Shown: positions 44,380 through 54,276 of the stretch, piece by piece
Layout of the letters: every line of letters starts with the position of its first letter
How positions within the stretch are numbered: position 1 is the stretch's first letter
Source of the DNA: Ignavibacteriaceae bacterium
GTDB lineage: Bacteria; Bacteroidota; Ignavibacteria; Ignavibacteriales; Ignavibacteriaceae
NCBI GenBank assembly: GCA_013360295.1
Contig: JABWCL010000008.1
Span: forward strand, 1 to 64,000
DNA length: 64,000 nt
Reading direction: 5' to 3'
The notes under the pieces: generated by a model
The model's database searches: none
Told to the model about the DNA's origin: nothing
The model's input: the letters and a program-made list of their open reading frames with translations, nothing else
Position numbers and translations under genes: made by a program

Positions 44380-45075
44380 TCACGCCATCACCCTCTCCAG
44401 CCGATCCTTCCACTTTTCCCATGATGGCAGCATTTTGTTTTGAACTTCAAGGAATTTTGTGTTATGCCCGAAATGGACAAGGTGGCAGAGTTCGTGAACG
44501 ATAACGTATTCGATACACCCTTTGGGTGCTTTTATCAATTCTGAGTTTAGTATGATTCTTCCTTTTGCAGTGCAGCTTCCCCAGCGTTTAGGCATATGCT
44601 TAACCAAAACTTCCTTTGGTTTTACATTATATTTGGAAAAGCGTTCAACCCATTCATCGCAGTATTCCGTAAATTTTGCTACGGCGTGTTCTAAATACCA
44701 TTTTTCGAGCAGCTTCTTCGCTTCCCTTTTCTCCTTGCACGTCACGGTGAGAAACCGTCCGTGAAGTTTGACTGAATCCCTTTTACCTTTAAGTACTTTC
44801 AGTCTGTATTGCCTGCCCAGATAAAGAAACGTTTCACCGCTTACATATTTTTTTGGCGCTTGTTTTGGGAAATATGCCATGAAAAATGTTTGCTGCTTCA
44901 GTATCCAGGGAGCTCGTTTGTGCAATATCTGATTTATCTTTTCCTGATTTGCTTTCAATGGCGCTTTAATTAGCACTTCTAATTCTGGTGTAACAGTAAT
45001 TCCAAGGGTCTTTCGGTTAGTGTAACTAAGTATATAATCGATTGTTTTTGAACCGTATTGAAATGCCCTGGTCAT
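44380..45075 (-). CDS. YgjP-type zinc metallopeptidase (DUF45/WLM-like)
   Basis: A 231-residue protein with HELCH at 194-198 in VIVHELCHLVHFGH, the zinc site of the YgjP/DUF45 family. It also has the family's MPKRWGSCTAKGRI block just before. Its start overlaps the HsdR stop (TAATG), and such genes are commonly found at the end of type I restriction operons. Substrate and role there are not established; processing of the restriction complex or of DNA-protein crosslinks (SprT-like fold) has been considered. Complete and intact. Confidence 0.88.
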   Translation of the reverse strand: MTRAFQYGSKTIDYILSYTNRKTLGITVTPELEVLIKAPLKANQEKINQILHKRAPWILKQQTFFMAYFPKQAPKKYVSGETFLYLGRQYRLKVLKGKRDSVKLHGRFLTVTCKEKREAKKLLEKWYLEHAVAKFTEYCDEWVERFSKYNVKPKEVLVKHMPKRWGSCTAKGRIILNSELIKAPKGCIEYVIVHELCHLVHFGHNTKFLEVQNKMLPSWEKWKDRLERVMA

Positions 45076-48000
45076 TATTTATACCTGCGCTTGGCAACTT
45101 CAATGCAGCGTTCTGCAATAGCGTCAATTTCATCAAAGCTGAGTGTAATGTTATATTTATCCCTGACTTCGTCTATCAAATAATCCCCTATATTAATCAA
45201 CATCTTGCCAGTAACATTACTCTTGTCCTGCCAGTCGATTATTGGCTTCCCGCCATCCATAACAAGGTTTTGAATAATTGAATCTATTCCCAAAGCGGAT
45301 TCTGCAGAGACCGATTTTCTCTTAGTCTCGTCAGAAAGGTGCCCGCCTATTGATTCCATCACCAATCCATAGAAAGCCTTGGCAGTATCGTTACCCGACA
45401 GTTCTTCAGGAATATCTTTATCGGTATGTGACAGAACAGAATCCATGATTGAGGTGGTTTGACGAAGGTATTCAAGTTCTGAAATGCGCTTCTCCACATA
45501 TGCCTGTATTGTTTCCCTAAGCATCTGCGAATATTTTTTATAGAACGCTGGATCATCATCCATACTTTCAGAAATATGCCTGGCGGTTCGTGAAGCTATT
45601 GTATCAGCACGGGCTGCCGCGCCGAATGTTTTATCTAATTCCTGGTTAAACTCATCTTTATCGAAAATATTGACAAGCTCTGTTATCGGTTTAACTTCTG
45701 CCGTAGTGATGTGCTTATCGATAAGTTTCTGCAGCTGCTTTCCATACTGTGAAAAGTCAATTGTATCCGAGTATCTTTGATTGACTGATGAACGCAAATT
45801 CAGAAAAAATGCCGCGTCTTCTTTATAAGCGTTGATAAGCTTTTCGGGTGTATCCTTGTGGAACTGAAGCGTTGAAAGCGCCAGCTTAAGGGTACGGGTA
45901 AAAATAGAAACCTTATGATAAAAAGTTGTGCGGATAGCTTCATCGCGCAGCAATTGCTCGTACGCTTCCTCATCCTTTTTGTTTGGCAGGGACTTGAAAA
46001 TATCCCAAAGCTCAGAATGCTGCTGGGGAAGTTTTTTTATTTCTTCAGCGACTGTACTTAAGGTACCGATCAGGTCATCCGAATCATACTCAGCCATTTC
46101 GGTATATTTGTCCATCGCCTCGCCGAGTTCTTTCAGGACGCCATAGTAATCAATAATGTACCCAAAATCTTTGTCGGGATAGACTCGATTTACGCGTGCT
46201 ATTGCCTGCAGCAGGGAGTGATCCCTTAAGTTTCGCGTAAGATATAAAACGGTATTCGCGGGAGCATCAAATCCAGTTAGCAGTTTATCGACCACAATAA
46301 TAATTTCTGGCTGCTGCTGGGTTTTGAAACGGCTTATGAGATTCTCTTCATATTTTTTTTGCGTTCGGTGCTCATTCATCATTTTCTGGTAGAAGTTTTT
46401 CACCAGATCATCACTCTTTTCATAAGCGCTTTCTTCTCCCTCCCTTTCATCTGGGGGAGAGATCAGTACTTCGGTTTCAACAATACCGATTTCGTCAAGA
46501 TAATTTTTGTAGCGTATCGCCGCTATTTTACTCTGGCAAACCAGTTGCCCCTTCAATCCTGTTCCTTGCCAGTTGTCCCTGAAATGAGTGCTGATATCCC
46601 ACGCAATTGCATATACTTTTTGGTCAGCGATATTTAGCTGATCAGCTTTGCTGAACTTCTTTTTCAGGTCAGTCTTCTGGTATTCCGTCAGCGGCTCAGA
46701 AATCTTTAAGAAGTAATCGTCGATTGGCTTTTCATTAACATCCTGAAGGGCGTGCCTCCCTTCATAGAGCAGCGGGACAACCGCTCCATCCGCAACAGCT
46801 TTATCGACCGTGTAAGTATCTATTAATCCCCCAAACTTTACGGCAGTATTCTTCTCCTTTTTCATTAAAGGAGTGCCAGTCATCGCGACGAAACAGGCAT
46901 TGGGCAATGTTTTCATCATCTGGATATTAAAGCTGCCATATTGCGTGCGGTGCCCTTCGTCGACGAGTACAAAAATATCAGGGGAGTTGAAAACTTTATT
47001 GGTTTGCTTTAGCGCGGTTTCAAACTTGTTAATAATGGTTGTTATTACAGCGTCGCTCGCGCTTTCCAGGAGTTCAAGCAGTTTTTTGCCAGTAGTGGCA
47101 TTCTCAACATATCTGCCGCATTTAATGAATGTTCCAGTAATTTGATTATCAAGATCTACGCGGTCTGTTACCAGTATTATCTTGGGATTTTTTATGCTCT
47201 GATCAAGCGCTATCGCCTGCGCCAGCATTACCATCGTTAAGCTTTTCCCGCTTCCCTGAGTATGCCAAATAACCCCGCCCCTGCGCTTACCTTCCTGCAA
47301 AGTTCGGATTCGTTCCATCGTTTTCTTGAGTGCGAAGTACTGGGGATAACGGGCTATTTTTTTAATCCCCGTTTCAAAGACAATAAAATTAAATATAAAG
47401 TCCAGCAGCCTCTCGGGGCGGCAAAGTGAGTAGAGATATCTATCCTGTTCTGAGGAAGTCAATAATTCCTGTTCAAGAGTTTCAAAGTAATTGCGGACAT
47501 ATCTAAAACGTTCTGAAAATATATTGCTCTTAACTTCGGGAGCTAACGGAGTATTTTTCAGATTCTGCAGGGTGGAATTGTAGCTTTGCTCCTGTTCGCT
47601 ATTGTGAAATTTCTCCGTCCAGATGTTCCAGTATTTTTCCTCTGTAGCATTGGTTGCGTACAATGCCTGGTTTGTTGCAATACCCAGCAGCATCTGAGCG
47701 TATACATACAGACTTCTGATTCCGTCATCCTGCTGGTTTCTCAGGTGCTGAGAGATAGACTGTTTGAGCGGATCCTTCATATCAGGCCGCTTGCATTCGA
47801 TTATACAAACAGGTATTCCATTAATGAATAATACGAGATCTGGCCTGTAATGCTCGCTGCTTCCCGCGCGCATCACGCTGTATTCCTCGGTAACATGTAA
47901 CACATTGTTTTCTGGCCGCTGCCAGTCAATAAATTGAATGGTGTAGCTTTTCTTGTCACCGTCAATGCTCTGTTCCAGTGATTTCCCCAGAGTCAGGAGG

Positions 48001-48296
48001 TTATAGACATACTCACAAGAAGCCATATACCCTTCCTGCATCGGTATGTCTTTAAGAAACTGAATTGCAGATTGAATATTTCCAGTTGTGAAGCCGAAGG
48101 TGTTTCCTTTGTAAGTAATGGAATTTATTTTTTCAAGCTGGGAGCGCAAAATTCCCTCCAGAAGTACTGAAGTGGTCTTACCGTTGCGTTGCTTCAGAGC
48201 TTCATCTGGGGAAAGGTAGTTATACCCCAGATTTACCAAAATTTGAAGGGCTGGGATTTGGCTAATATGGTCTTCTTTGAAACTGGGGGTGTTCAT
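45075..48296 (-). CDS. hsdR: Type I restriction enzyme, R subunit
   Basis: A 1073-residue HsdR. The nuclease core is D153 ... E167-C-K169 (PD-ExK type, in VCIIECKRP). The helicase motor has Walker A GSGKS at 348-352 and motif II DEGH at 446-449. It also has motif III-like VAMTGTPL, and the C-terminal helicase motif DAPANTVLYLTRNLRDHSLLQ. The helical C-terminus contacts the M/S core. It cleaves unmodified DNA after ATP-driven translocation when assembled with HsdM and HsdS. It sits 4 bp after the SIR2-like gene. All key residues are present, so it should be active. Confidence 0.95.
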   Translation of the reverse strand: MNTPSFKEDHISQIPALQILVNLGYNYLSPDEALKQRNGKTTSVLLEGILRSQLEKINSITYKGNTFGFTTGNIQSAIQFLKDIPMQEGYMASCEYVYNLLTLGKSLEQSIDGDKKSYTIQFIDWQRPENNVLHVTEEYSVMRAGSSEHYRPDLVLFINGIPVCIIECKRPDMKDPLKQSISQHLRNQQDDGIRSLYVYAQMLLGIATNQALYATNATEEKYWNIWTEKFHNSEQEQSYNSTLQNLKNTPLAPEVKSNIFSERFRYVRNYFETLEQELLTSSEQDRYLYSLCRPERLLDFIFNFIVFETGIKKIARYPQYFALKKTMERIRTLQEGKRRGGVIWHTQGSGKSLTMVMLAQAIALDQSIKNPKIILVTDRVDLDNQITGTFIKCGRYVENATTGKKLLELLESASDAVITTIINKFETALKQTNKVFNSPDIFVLVDEGHRTQYGSFNIQMMKTLPNACFVAMTGTPLMKKEKNTAVKFGGLIDTYTVDKAVADGAVVPLLYEGRHALQDVNEKPIDDYFLKISEPLTEYQKTDLKKKFSKADQLNIADQKVYAIAWDISTHFRDNWQGTGLKGQLVCQSKIAAIRYKNYLDEIGIVETEVLISPPDEREGEESAYEKSDDLVKNFYQKMMNEHRTQKKYEENLISRFKTQQQPEIIIVVDKLLTGFDAPANTVLYLTRNLRDHSLLQAIARVNRVYPDKDFGYIIDYYGVLKELGEAMDKYTEMAEYDSDDLIGTLSTVAEEIKKLPQQHSELWDIFKSLPNKKDEEAYEQLLRDEAIRTTFYHKVSIFTRTLKLALSTLQFHKDTPEKLINAYKEDAAFFLNLRSSVNQRYSDTIDFSQYGKQLQKLIDKHITTAEVKPITELVNIFDKDEFNQELDKTFGAAARADTIASRTARHISESMDDDPAFYKKYSQMLRETIQAYVEKRISELEYLRQTTSIMDSVLSHTDKDIPEELSGNDTAKAFYGLVMESIGGHLSDETKRKSVSAESALGIDSIIQNLVMDGGKPIIDWQDKSNVTGKMLINIGDYLIDEVRDKYNITLSFDEIDAIAERCIEVAKRRYK

Positions 48297-48300
48297 TGCT

Positions 48301-49878
48301 TTATAATTTAGGCGTCAATAAATTTGATACGACTTTAAGCCATATGTCATTTTTTTGTAATCTGGTATCTGGGTTAACACAAATAACCTGAATATTCTCC
48401 TTAAATTTCATATCTAATCGAAGATTAATCATTAACTCTCGACGTATATCCTTGGTATCCTCTTTAATATTAACCCAAAATAGTTTTTTACCTTCTATTT
48501 CTATTAACTCTCGGAATAATCCATTTATATGGCTGTCGTCGGTATTAAAATTATAACCGATCACAATTATTGCATCAGAATTTTTTAATTTGTCAAATAA
48601 CTCAACATATCTTCTCGAAATACTTACGGAGGTCAATGGTTTTAGTCCACTTTGTGTTAAAATGAATGGAACTAGAATTTGATTTTGAGGAACAAAGTCG
48701 ATATCAGAATAATTAGTTACGGTGTTTTTGTAAGGATTGAAATAGTCAGTAACAGCCCCATTTAGGTGATAAATATGTTTGATTTTATTAAGAATTTTTC
48801 CTTCCAATACGTTTTCAATAATATTGTTATAATTGGACGTTCCAATAGCATTGATTTCTAGATCATATTCAGCACAGTTTCTTAAATCGCTATAGTAACC
48901 ATCATTCAAGTATTGTTTGTCAGCAATATTTGCCTTTATAAGAGAATGAGCAGAGCGCAAGAATAGAATCATTTTAGTGAATTTTGCCCATTCTTTTTGG
49001 GGTGAAAACAAGTAACGAAAATGACTATCGATTAATCCCTGATAATCGAGTATATCGCAGAAAAGTGAATCTAATACTTTTTGACATACTTTTACGAATA
49101 AATCCGTGCATTCACACTCCAGATAGTTTTCTAAAGCTTCATTTTTGGAGTTCGCCTGTTTGGTTTCTAAAAGTAATTCTATTGCAATTAAACCTGCTTT
49201 ACTATATTCGATTCTGAACATACCGAAGATATCATCAAAAATTGGAATATCGTCTGGCGCCTTTGTAAAAAGATCCTGATTTAATTTTTGTATCAATTCT
49301 TGTCCGTGCGCTCCCACAAAAAGCTGTAAAAATGCTCCAGCATATCGACGCAAAATATTCGTACTAATTTCGTTTTGAGCTGTACCACTTTTAAGTAAAT
49401 CAAGTATGGAGGAAAAGTATATTGATTCAAATAATTTGCTCTGTTTTGCAAGCATTTCATTAATTTGAACCACCTGACTGTATGTTTCTTCTCCAATACT
49501 CTTGCCTGTTAATTTACCGAATTTTGTCTCCAAAAGAGTTTCTTCAATCCTTAGCTCTTTTGCGGCGTTTCGAAAAAGTAAGTCAAAATTATCGAGTAGT
49601 GATATTATACGCGAGCGATTAACTTCTATAGTAGACTCAATTAAATCTCCAAATTCATTTTTCCCAAATGCATGAATCCTTTTATTTTTATAATCTTTGG
49701 GCAGCCATTCTGTTGCATAAATATCCTTTTCATTTATCTTATAATTCAGTTGATTGTGTAATTCAGTTTTGAGATTGGATACATTCTGTCGGAAAAGCTC
49801 CAGTGCAAATTTTCCACCAGATGGTAACCCATATGAAACTTCTGCTCCAGCACCAAAAAATATTCCTATCTTCTTCAT
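48301..49878 (-). CDS. SIR2-like protein inside the restriction operon
   Basis: A 525-residue protein. The N-terminus GIFFGAGAEVSYGLPS (GAG-x3-S at 9-15) is the NAD-binding start of SIR2-fold proteins. Later motifs are AIGTSNYNN (like TNYD), IYHLNGA (like HG) and AIIVIGYNFNTDDSHIN. The long helical insert (about 100-330) is typical of defence-type SIR2 proteins rather than deacetylases. It starts with a 4-nt overlap on HsdS and ends 4 bp before HsdR. A likely role is NAD depletion as a second line of defence. Catalytic residues are not certain from sequence alone. Confidence 0.75.
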   Translation of the reverse strand: MKKIGIFFGAGAEVSYGLPSGGKFALELFRQNVSNLKTELHNQLNYKINEKDIYATEWLPKDYKNKRIHAFGKNEFGDLIESTIEVNRSRIISLLDNFDLLFRNAAKELRIEETLLETKFGKLTGKSIGEETYSQVVQINEMLAKQSKLFESIYFSSILDLLKSGTAQNEISTNILRRYAGAFLQLFVGAHGQELIQKLNQDLFTKAPDDIPIFDDIFGMFRIEYSKAGLIAIELLLETKQANSKNEALENYLECECTDLFVKVCQKVLDSLFCDILDYQGLIDSHFRYLFSPQKEWAKFTKMILFLRSAHSLIKANIADKQYLNDGYYSDLRNCAEYDLEINAIGTSNYNNIIENVLEGKILNKIKHIYHLNGAVTDYFNPYKNTVTNYSDIDFVPQNQILVPFILTQSGLKPLTSVSISRRYVELFDKLKNSDAIIVIGYNFNTDDSHINGLFRELIEIEGKKLFWVNIKEDTKDIRRELMINLRLDMKFKENIQVICVNPDTRLQKNDIWLKVVSNLLTPKL

Positions 49879-51107
49879 GATCTGTATTCCTTGTTGATAA
49901 TTCGTTTCTTTCCAGTTAACAAAACCTGCATTAAGCCCTTTTTCAGTAAAATAATTTCATCCATTATTTCTTTTAGCCTTATTATTTCTTGGTCAATTTT
50001 TTCCAAAAATTCTGCAATTGCCTTTTGTTCTTCGATTTTGGGAGCCTTAAACGACAGGTTTTGAAGATGTTCCTGATTTAGTGTTTTCCCTTTTACAGCT
50101 TGTCCAGCATCAGATTTATCTACTGCTTTAGGAAGAATATAATATAGTAGTCGATCAGTAATTTTTGCTTCATCTGGATAAATCGCTACAATGGCTTCGT
50201 TTGTATATAAGTCTTTTCCCGCCCATGCCATTTTGCCAAGTGTCAGCTTAAAACTCATTAACAACGTACCCTTGGCTACTTTATTTGGCTTGCATTCACT
50301 TAATGCTATATCGGATAAGTACTCTTTTGAATCGAATAGTACTCTTTCTTTCATGTCTGAGATAGAAATCCAAATATTTTTAGGGTTAGGATTGTCCCAA
50401 TAGTTCTCATTTATACGAGAGGGGGTTTTACCAACTTTTAATGTTGCAACGGCACCAAGTGTAATATATTTCCACTCCCCACTAAACCCCTTCAACCTCT
50501 TTTTTCCAGTGAGCAGTTGCTGCATAAGGTACTTTTTGCGGAGTTCTTTTTGTTTAATAAGCTCCTGCGTTTTTTCAATGGCTTTATCCCAAGTGCTTAG
50601 CAAATTGGCTATGGCTTTTTGTTCGGGGAGAGGAGGAGCTGTGAAAATTATACTGTAAAAATCTTTGTGATTCAAATCTGGAATGGTACTTAAGCCAGCT
50701 TTTACTAAAAGAATATGTTGAACTTTTGTGGATCTTAAATATGCAAGTAAGAATGCCTTGTCAACTTTATTTAGATCATATTTGACCTTAAAGAAATTAT
50801 TATGAAAAACTCCACAAACATTTGAAACAACAATACCTGTATTCCCTGTTCTTGTCATTAAAATATCGTCTTTGTCGCAACAAACAGAACTGTTGGGGTT
50901 CAGGATATATTCTTTCTCTTTTTGGTTATTGAGGTATTGAATAGTAATATAAATTTGGCTACCTTCCACAAAACTTTTGAGCCTTTCATCAATTGGAATT
51001 TGAAGTCCTTGGTTAACGGTGCAAATATCGGAGAATTTTAATTCCTCCCAGTCCTCAGGTATCCACCCAAGTGCAGTAAGCTTAAACCCAGGTTTACTTT
51101 TCTTCAC
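49875..51107 (-). CDS. hsdS: Type I restriction enzyme, S (specificity) subunit
   Basis: A 410-residue, full-length HsdS with two target-recognition domains (about 1-165 and 205-360). Each is followed by a conserved helical spacer: PLPEQKAIANLLSTWDKAIE ... LLTGKKRL, and EEQKAIAEFLEKIDQEI ... LLTGKKRI. The GWIPEDWEE start is typical. It sets the bipartite DNA sequence read by the HsdM/HsdR complex. It overlaps the RhuM gene by 14 nt. A second, half-size S gene is at the head of the operon. Confidence 0.93.
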   Translation of the reverse strand: MKKSKPGFKLTALGWIPEDWEELKFSDICTVNQGLQIPIDERLKSFVEGSQIYITIQYLNNQKEKEYILNPNSSVCCDKDDILMTRTGNTGIVVSNVCGVFHNNFFKVKYDLNKVDKAFLLAYLRSTKVQHILLVKAGLSTIPDLNHKDFYSIIFTAPPLPEQKAIANLLSTWDKAIEKTQELIKQKELRKKYLMQQLLTGKKRLKGFSGEWKYITLGAVATLKVGKTPSRINENYWDNPNPKNIWISISDMKERVLFDSKEYLSDIALSECKPNKVAKGTLLMSFKLTLGKMAWAGKDLYTNEAIVAIYPDEAKITDRLLYYILPKAVDKSDAGQAVKGKTLNQEHLQNLSFKAPKIEEQKAIAEFLEKIDQEIIRLKEIMDEIILLKKGLMQVLLTGKKRIINKEYRS

Positions 51108-52122
51108 TTTTTCTGCCCCTTTTTGGTTTTCCTGAAATCTTTTTTACTTCTTTGTCAAAATCACTCTCAAAGCTCCTGTCCTGCAATACACGGAATTTGT
51201 CATATTCGCTCTGCGCCAATGAAAAAGCAGCTTCATGGGAGACTTTGCCAGCATCTTTGAGTAAGCTGTAATCATTAAACTTAAGGAATCCGTCTAATTT
51301 CGAAGCCCATTCTTTCATGGTCATTGGAATTTTCCGTTCTGCCTGGTTTTCTGCATAATCAAGGTACATAACCACAACCCGATTGAGGGCTTTCAATTCC
51401 TCTTCAGTAAGATAATTCTTCGCGACACCTACGTCGGATTTCATGATTTTTCCTGTTGGGGATTGTTTCCAAGTGGTAAGTCCCATATTTGGCTTGGAGG
51501 CATTAGCCCGTTCAGAAATTAGTTCTGAAGCTGTTTTACCAGTTATTGCCCAGTGCAGTTTGTTTTGTACTGTTTTATAAAACTGTTGGGTTGTGTCTGA
51601 GTTAGGGTCATAATCAATACTGCATTCGGCGTAAATGTCCGTAATCTTCTGATAAAACCGCCTTTCGCTCGCCCTAATTTCCCGTATACGCTCAAGAAGC
51701 TCGCCGAAATAGTCTTTGCCAATTTTTGCACCTTGTTTCAGGCGCTCATCATCCAGAACAAATCCCTTAACTATAAATTCTCGCAGGGTATTTGTAGCCC
51801 AGATTCTAAATGCCGTCGCCTCTCTGGAGTTTACCCTATAACCGACGGCGATAATCGCGTCCAGATTATAAAATTGTATATCTCTGGCGACATTCCTATT
51901 CCCTTCTTTTTGAACTATCCGAAATTTTCGGATAGTTGACGCCGCCTGCAATTCCCCTGAATTAAAAATGACTTCTAAATGATCATTTACAGTACGAACA
52001 TCAACGTTAAACAATTCCGCCATCTTTTTCTGCGACAGCCAGAATGTTTCACCCTCGTAATAAACCTCAACTGTAGCATTACTTTCAGGCGTAGAGTATA
52101 ATAGAATTTCAAAGGTCTGCAT
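51094..52122 (-). CDS. RhuM-family protein
   Basis: A 342-residue protein of the virulence RhuM family: VEVYYEGETFWLSQKKMAEL, a helix-turn-helix-like segment (FNVDVRTVNDHL), the conserved YNLDAIIAVGYRVNSREAT and FRIWATNTLREFIVKGFVLD, and the C-terminal QNKLHWAITGKTASELI. Such genes are often placed between hsdM and hsdS in type I operons. Their function is not established; a DNA-binding or modulating role is usual speculation. It is 2 bp after hsdM. Confidence 0.88.
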   Translation of the reverse strand: MQTFEILLYSTPESNATVEVYYEGETFWLSQKKMAELFNVDVRTVNDHLEVIFNSGELQAASTIRKFRIVQKEGNRNVARDIQFYNLDAIIAVGYRVNSREATAFRIWATNTLREFIVKGFVLDDERLKQGAKIGKDYFGELLERIREIRASERRFYQKITDIYAECSIDYDPNSDTTQQFYKTVQNKLHWAITGKTASELISERANASKPNMGLTTWKQSPTGKIMKSDVGVAKNYLTEEELKALNRVVVMYLDYAENQAERKIPMTMKEWASKLDGFLKFNDYSLLKDAGKVSHEAAFSLAQSEYDKFRVLQDRSFESDFDKEVKKISGKPKRGRKSEEK

Positions 52123-52124
52123 AC

Positions 52125-53657
52125 TTATATTCCCAATTCTTCAAGATATTTCTTCATTTCTTTGCGTACGTCTGCAAGTTCGTTTTCCAGCTCTTCAATG
52201 CGCTTCTGTACGGCGGCGATGTCAATTTCTTCCTCCTCTTCAAACGTATCAACGTAGCGGGGGATATTCAAATTAAATTCATTTCCTTTTATTTCCTCAA
52301 ATGTGGCAACGTAGGCGTATTTCTCTTCAGTCACTCCAGCATTAAGTTTTCCAGAATTGAATTTTCTGTATGTATCAACGATATGGTTAATGTCTTCTTC
52401 GCGCAGCTTGTTCTGGTTTTTTCCCGCCTCAAAATGTTTGCTCGCGTCGATAAATAAGATATTTGTGTTCTTTCTCTTTCCTTTATTGAATATCATTATT
52501 GCGGCAGGAATTCCTGTACCAAAAAACAGATTTGCTGGCAGGCCAATAACGGTCTCAAGAATGTTCTCCTCAATTGTCTTCTGCCTTATCTTTCCTTCCG
52601 CAGCGCCTCTGAACAATACTCCGTGCGGAACAACAATCCCGACTTTACCTTTTCCTTCATAAGCGGTTTCAATCATATGGCAAATAAATGCCCAATCTCC
52701 CTTGCTTTTCGGAGGGACTCCGCGCCAGAAACGGTTATAGGGATCGGTTGCCGCTCCTTCAGCGCCCCACTTATCTAAACTGAACGGGGGATTCGCTACA
52801 ACAGTATCAAACTTCATCAGGGCATCACCTTCTTTAAGCTTAGGATTGCCGATTGTATCTCCCCAGCGTATTGTAGCATTGTCAAAACCATGCAGGAACA
52901 TATTCATCACAGCCAGGGCCCACGTGCTGCCGTTTGCCTCCTGCCCGTAAACAGAAAAATTATCAGAACCAATTTCTTTTGCAGCTTTAATCAGCAGGGA
53001 ACCTGAACCGCAAGTTGGATCACAGATACGGGCGCCAGGGGCTGATTTAGTAAGTCTGGCCAGCAGAGTTGATACTTCGCTCGGCGTATAAAACTCACCC
53101 GCTTTCTTTCCTGCATCGGAGGCGAAATTAGCAATTAAAAACTCATATGCATCACCAATAATGTCCCTGCCTTCCAGGTGCGAAGGACGAAGATCCAGCT
53201 TTGCGTCGCTGAAATCAATCAGCAAATTCTTTAATCGGTTATTCTTATCTTTTGCATCGCCGAGATTACTTGAATTAAAATCAATATTTCTGAAAATACC
53301 AGAGCCATCTTCGCCGCCAAGTTTCTCTCGGTTTGATTCTTCAAGATCGTTAAGTGCAATGTTGATTAGCTCCCCGATATTTGAATCATTCCTGTGATCA
53401 AACAAGTACTCAAATGTGCAATGCTCGGGCACTACAAACCTTTCGTGTTTCATCGCCCTTGCAACACGCTCTTTATCTTTGTTGTACTTCTTCATGTAAG
53501 AATCATAAATATCGCGGTGCACATCGCTGACATATTTGATGAAAAGCATTGTTAGAATGTAATCCTTATACTGACTCGGGTCTATCACCCCCCTGAAAGT
53601 ATCGCATGCTTTCCAAACGATGTTGTTAATTTCTTTTTGAGTTATTTTTGTTTCCAT
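52125..53657 (-). CDS. hsdM: Type I restriction enzyme, M (methyltransferase) subunit
   Basis: A 510-residue HsdM. I take the ATG at 53657 because GCGGA precedes it and homologues begin with KITQ-EINNIVWKACDTFRG. The TTG at 53684 would overlap the half-HsdS gene. N6-adenine methyltransferase motifs are FYTPSEVSTLL, DPTCGSGSLL (SAM binding) and NPPF at 289-292 (catalytic). The C-terminus is a coiled coil (VQKRIEELENELADVRKEM) for contact with HsdS. It protects host DNA and forms the core enzyme. Intact. Confidence 0.95.
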   Translation of the reverse strand: METKITQKEINNIVWKACDTFRGVIDPSQYKDYILTMLFIKYVSDVHRDIYDSYMKKYNKDKERVARAMKHERFVVPEHCTFEYLFDHRNDSNIGELINIALNDLEESNREKLGGEDGSGIFRNIDFNSSNLGDAKDKNNRLKNLLIDFSDAKLDLRPSHLEGRDIIGDAYEFLIANFASDAGKKAGEFYTPSEVSTLLARLTKSAPGARICDPTCGSGSLLIKAAKEIGSDNFSVYGQEANGSTWALAVMNMFLHGFDNATIRWGDTIGNPKLKEGDALMKFDTVVANPPFSLDKWGAEGAATDPYNRFWRGVPPKSKGDWAFICHMIETAYEGKGKVGIVVPHGVLFRGAAEGKIRQKTIEENILETVIGLPANLFFGTGIPAAIMIFNKGKRKNTNILFIDASKHFEAGKNQNKLREEDINHIVDTYRKFNSGKLNAGVTEEKYAYVATFEEIKGNEFNLNIPRYVDTFEEEEEIDIAAVQKRIEELENELADVRKEMKKYLEELGI

Positions 53658-53670
53658 TGTTATTCCGCTT

Positions 53671-54222
53671 TCAAATTTTTTCAATAATTCTTGTATCTGT
53701 GATTTGATCTTTGAGCGACATCAGTTCATTCTGGATGCACTTTTCTTTTTTCCGCAGCTCATCAACTTTAAGGATCAGTTGCTGTATATGAAGGTCGGGG
53801 ATTTTAACTTCCAGATTGCCAAGGGCTTTCATTGATATGGAAGCAATCGATGATCCCTTTGCTTCGGATTTCAATTTTTTTTGGCTGTCGGGGTGATTAA
53901 GGAACCATACGAGGAAATCGGGAAGTATTTCTTTTGTGGGTTTTAATACGAAAAAGGAAGAAGAGGCTACGGCTGAGGGATATTCGTCCCTATAAATCGC
54001 GGCAAGGTTTTTGTCTCCCTTTGCTGCAAACAGAATATCGCCAGCGTTTAGCAGGTGATGGGAGAGTCTATCGGTTATAGATATTTCAGGTATAAGATGA
54101 GTGATCAATTGCCCCCTTTCATTGAAGTCTTTCAATTGAATGTAAACAGTATTGCCGAACTGATTCGGCTTAAGATAAATCCCTGTTTGGATTCTGACTA
54201 TGTCTTTAAGAGCTGGCACCAA
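53671..54222 (-). CDS. Half-size HsdS-like specificity subunit
   Basis: A 183-residue protein with one target-recognition domain (IVRIQTGIYLKPNQFGNTV, SSSFFVLKPT, FLVWFLNHPDSQ, GSSIASISMKAL) and one helical tail (IQQLILKVDELRKKEKC). This is the layout of half-S subunits that act as dimers. It starts at TTG 54222, or GTG 54219. It is the first gene of the operon, 23 nt downstream of a strong Bacteroidota-type promoter. It may offer an alternative specificity to the full HsdS. It is not a fragment of that gene by sequence. Confidence 0.85.
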   Translation of the reverse strand: MVPALKDIVRIQTGIYLKPNQFGNTVYIQLKDFNERGQLITHLIPEISITDRLSHHLLNAGDILFAAKGDKNLAAIYRDEYPSAVASSSFFVLKPTKEILPDFLVWFLNHPDSQKKLKSEAKGSSIASISMKALGNLEVKIPDLHIQQLILKVDELRKKEKCIQNELMSLKDQITDTRIIEKI

Positions 54223-54245
54223 TTTTCTTTCTTGTATGTCTTCTA

Positions 54246-54276
54246 CAAAGATACAATAAAAAAGATAAATTCCAAA
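54246..54276 (-). promoter_or_regulatory. Bacteroidota-type promoter of the restriction operon
   Basis: Read on the minus strand: TTTG (54276-54273), exactly 19 nt, then TATCTTTG (54253-54246). This is an exact match to the TTTG / TAnnTTTG consensus of Bacteroidota primary-sigma promoters. Transcription would start around 54240, about 20 nt before the half-HsdS start. Confidence 0.75.
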
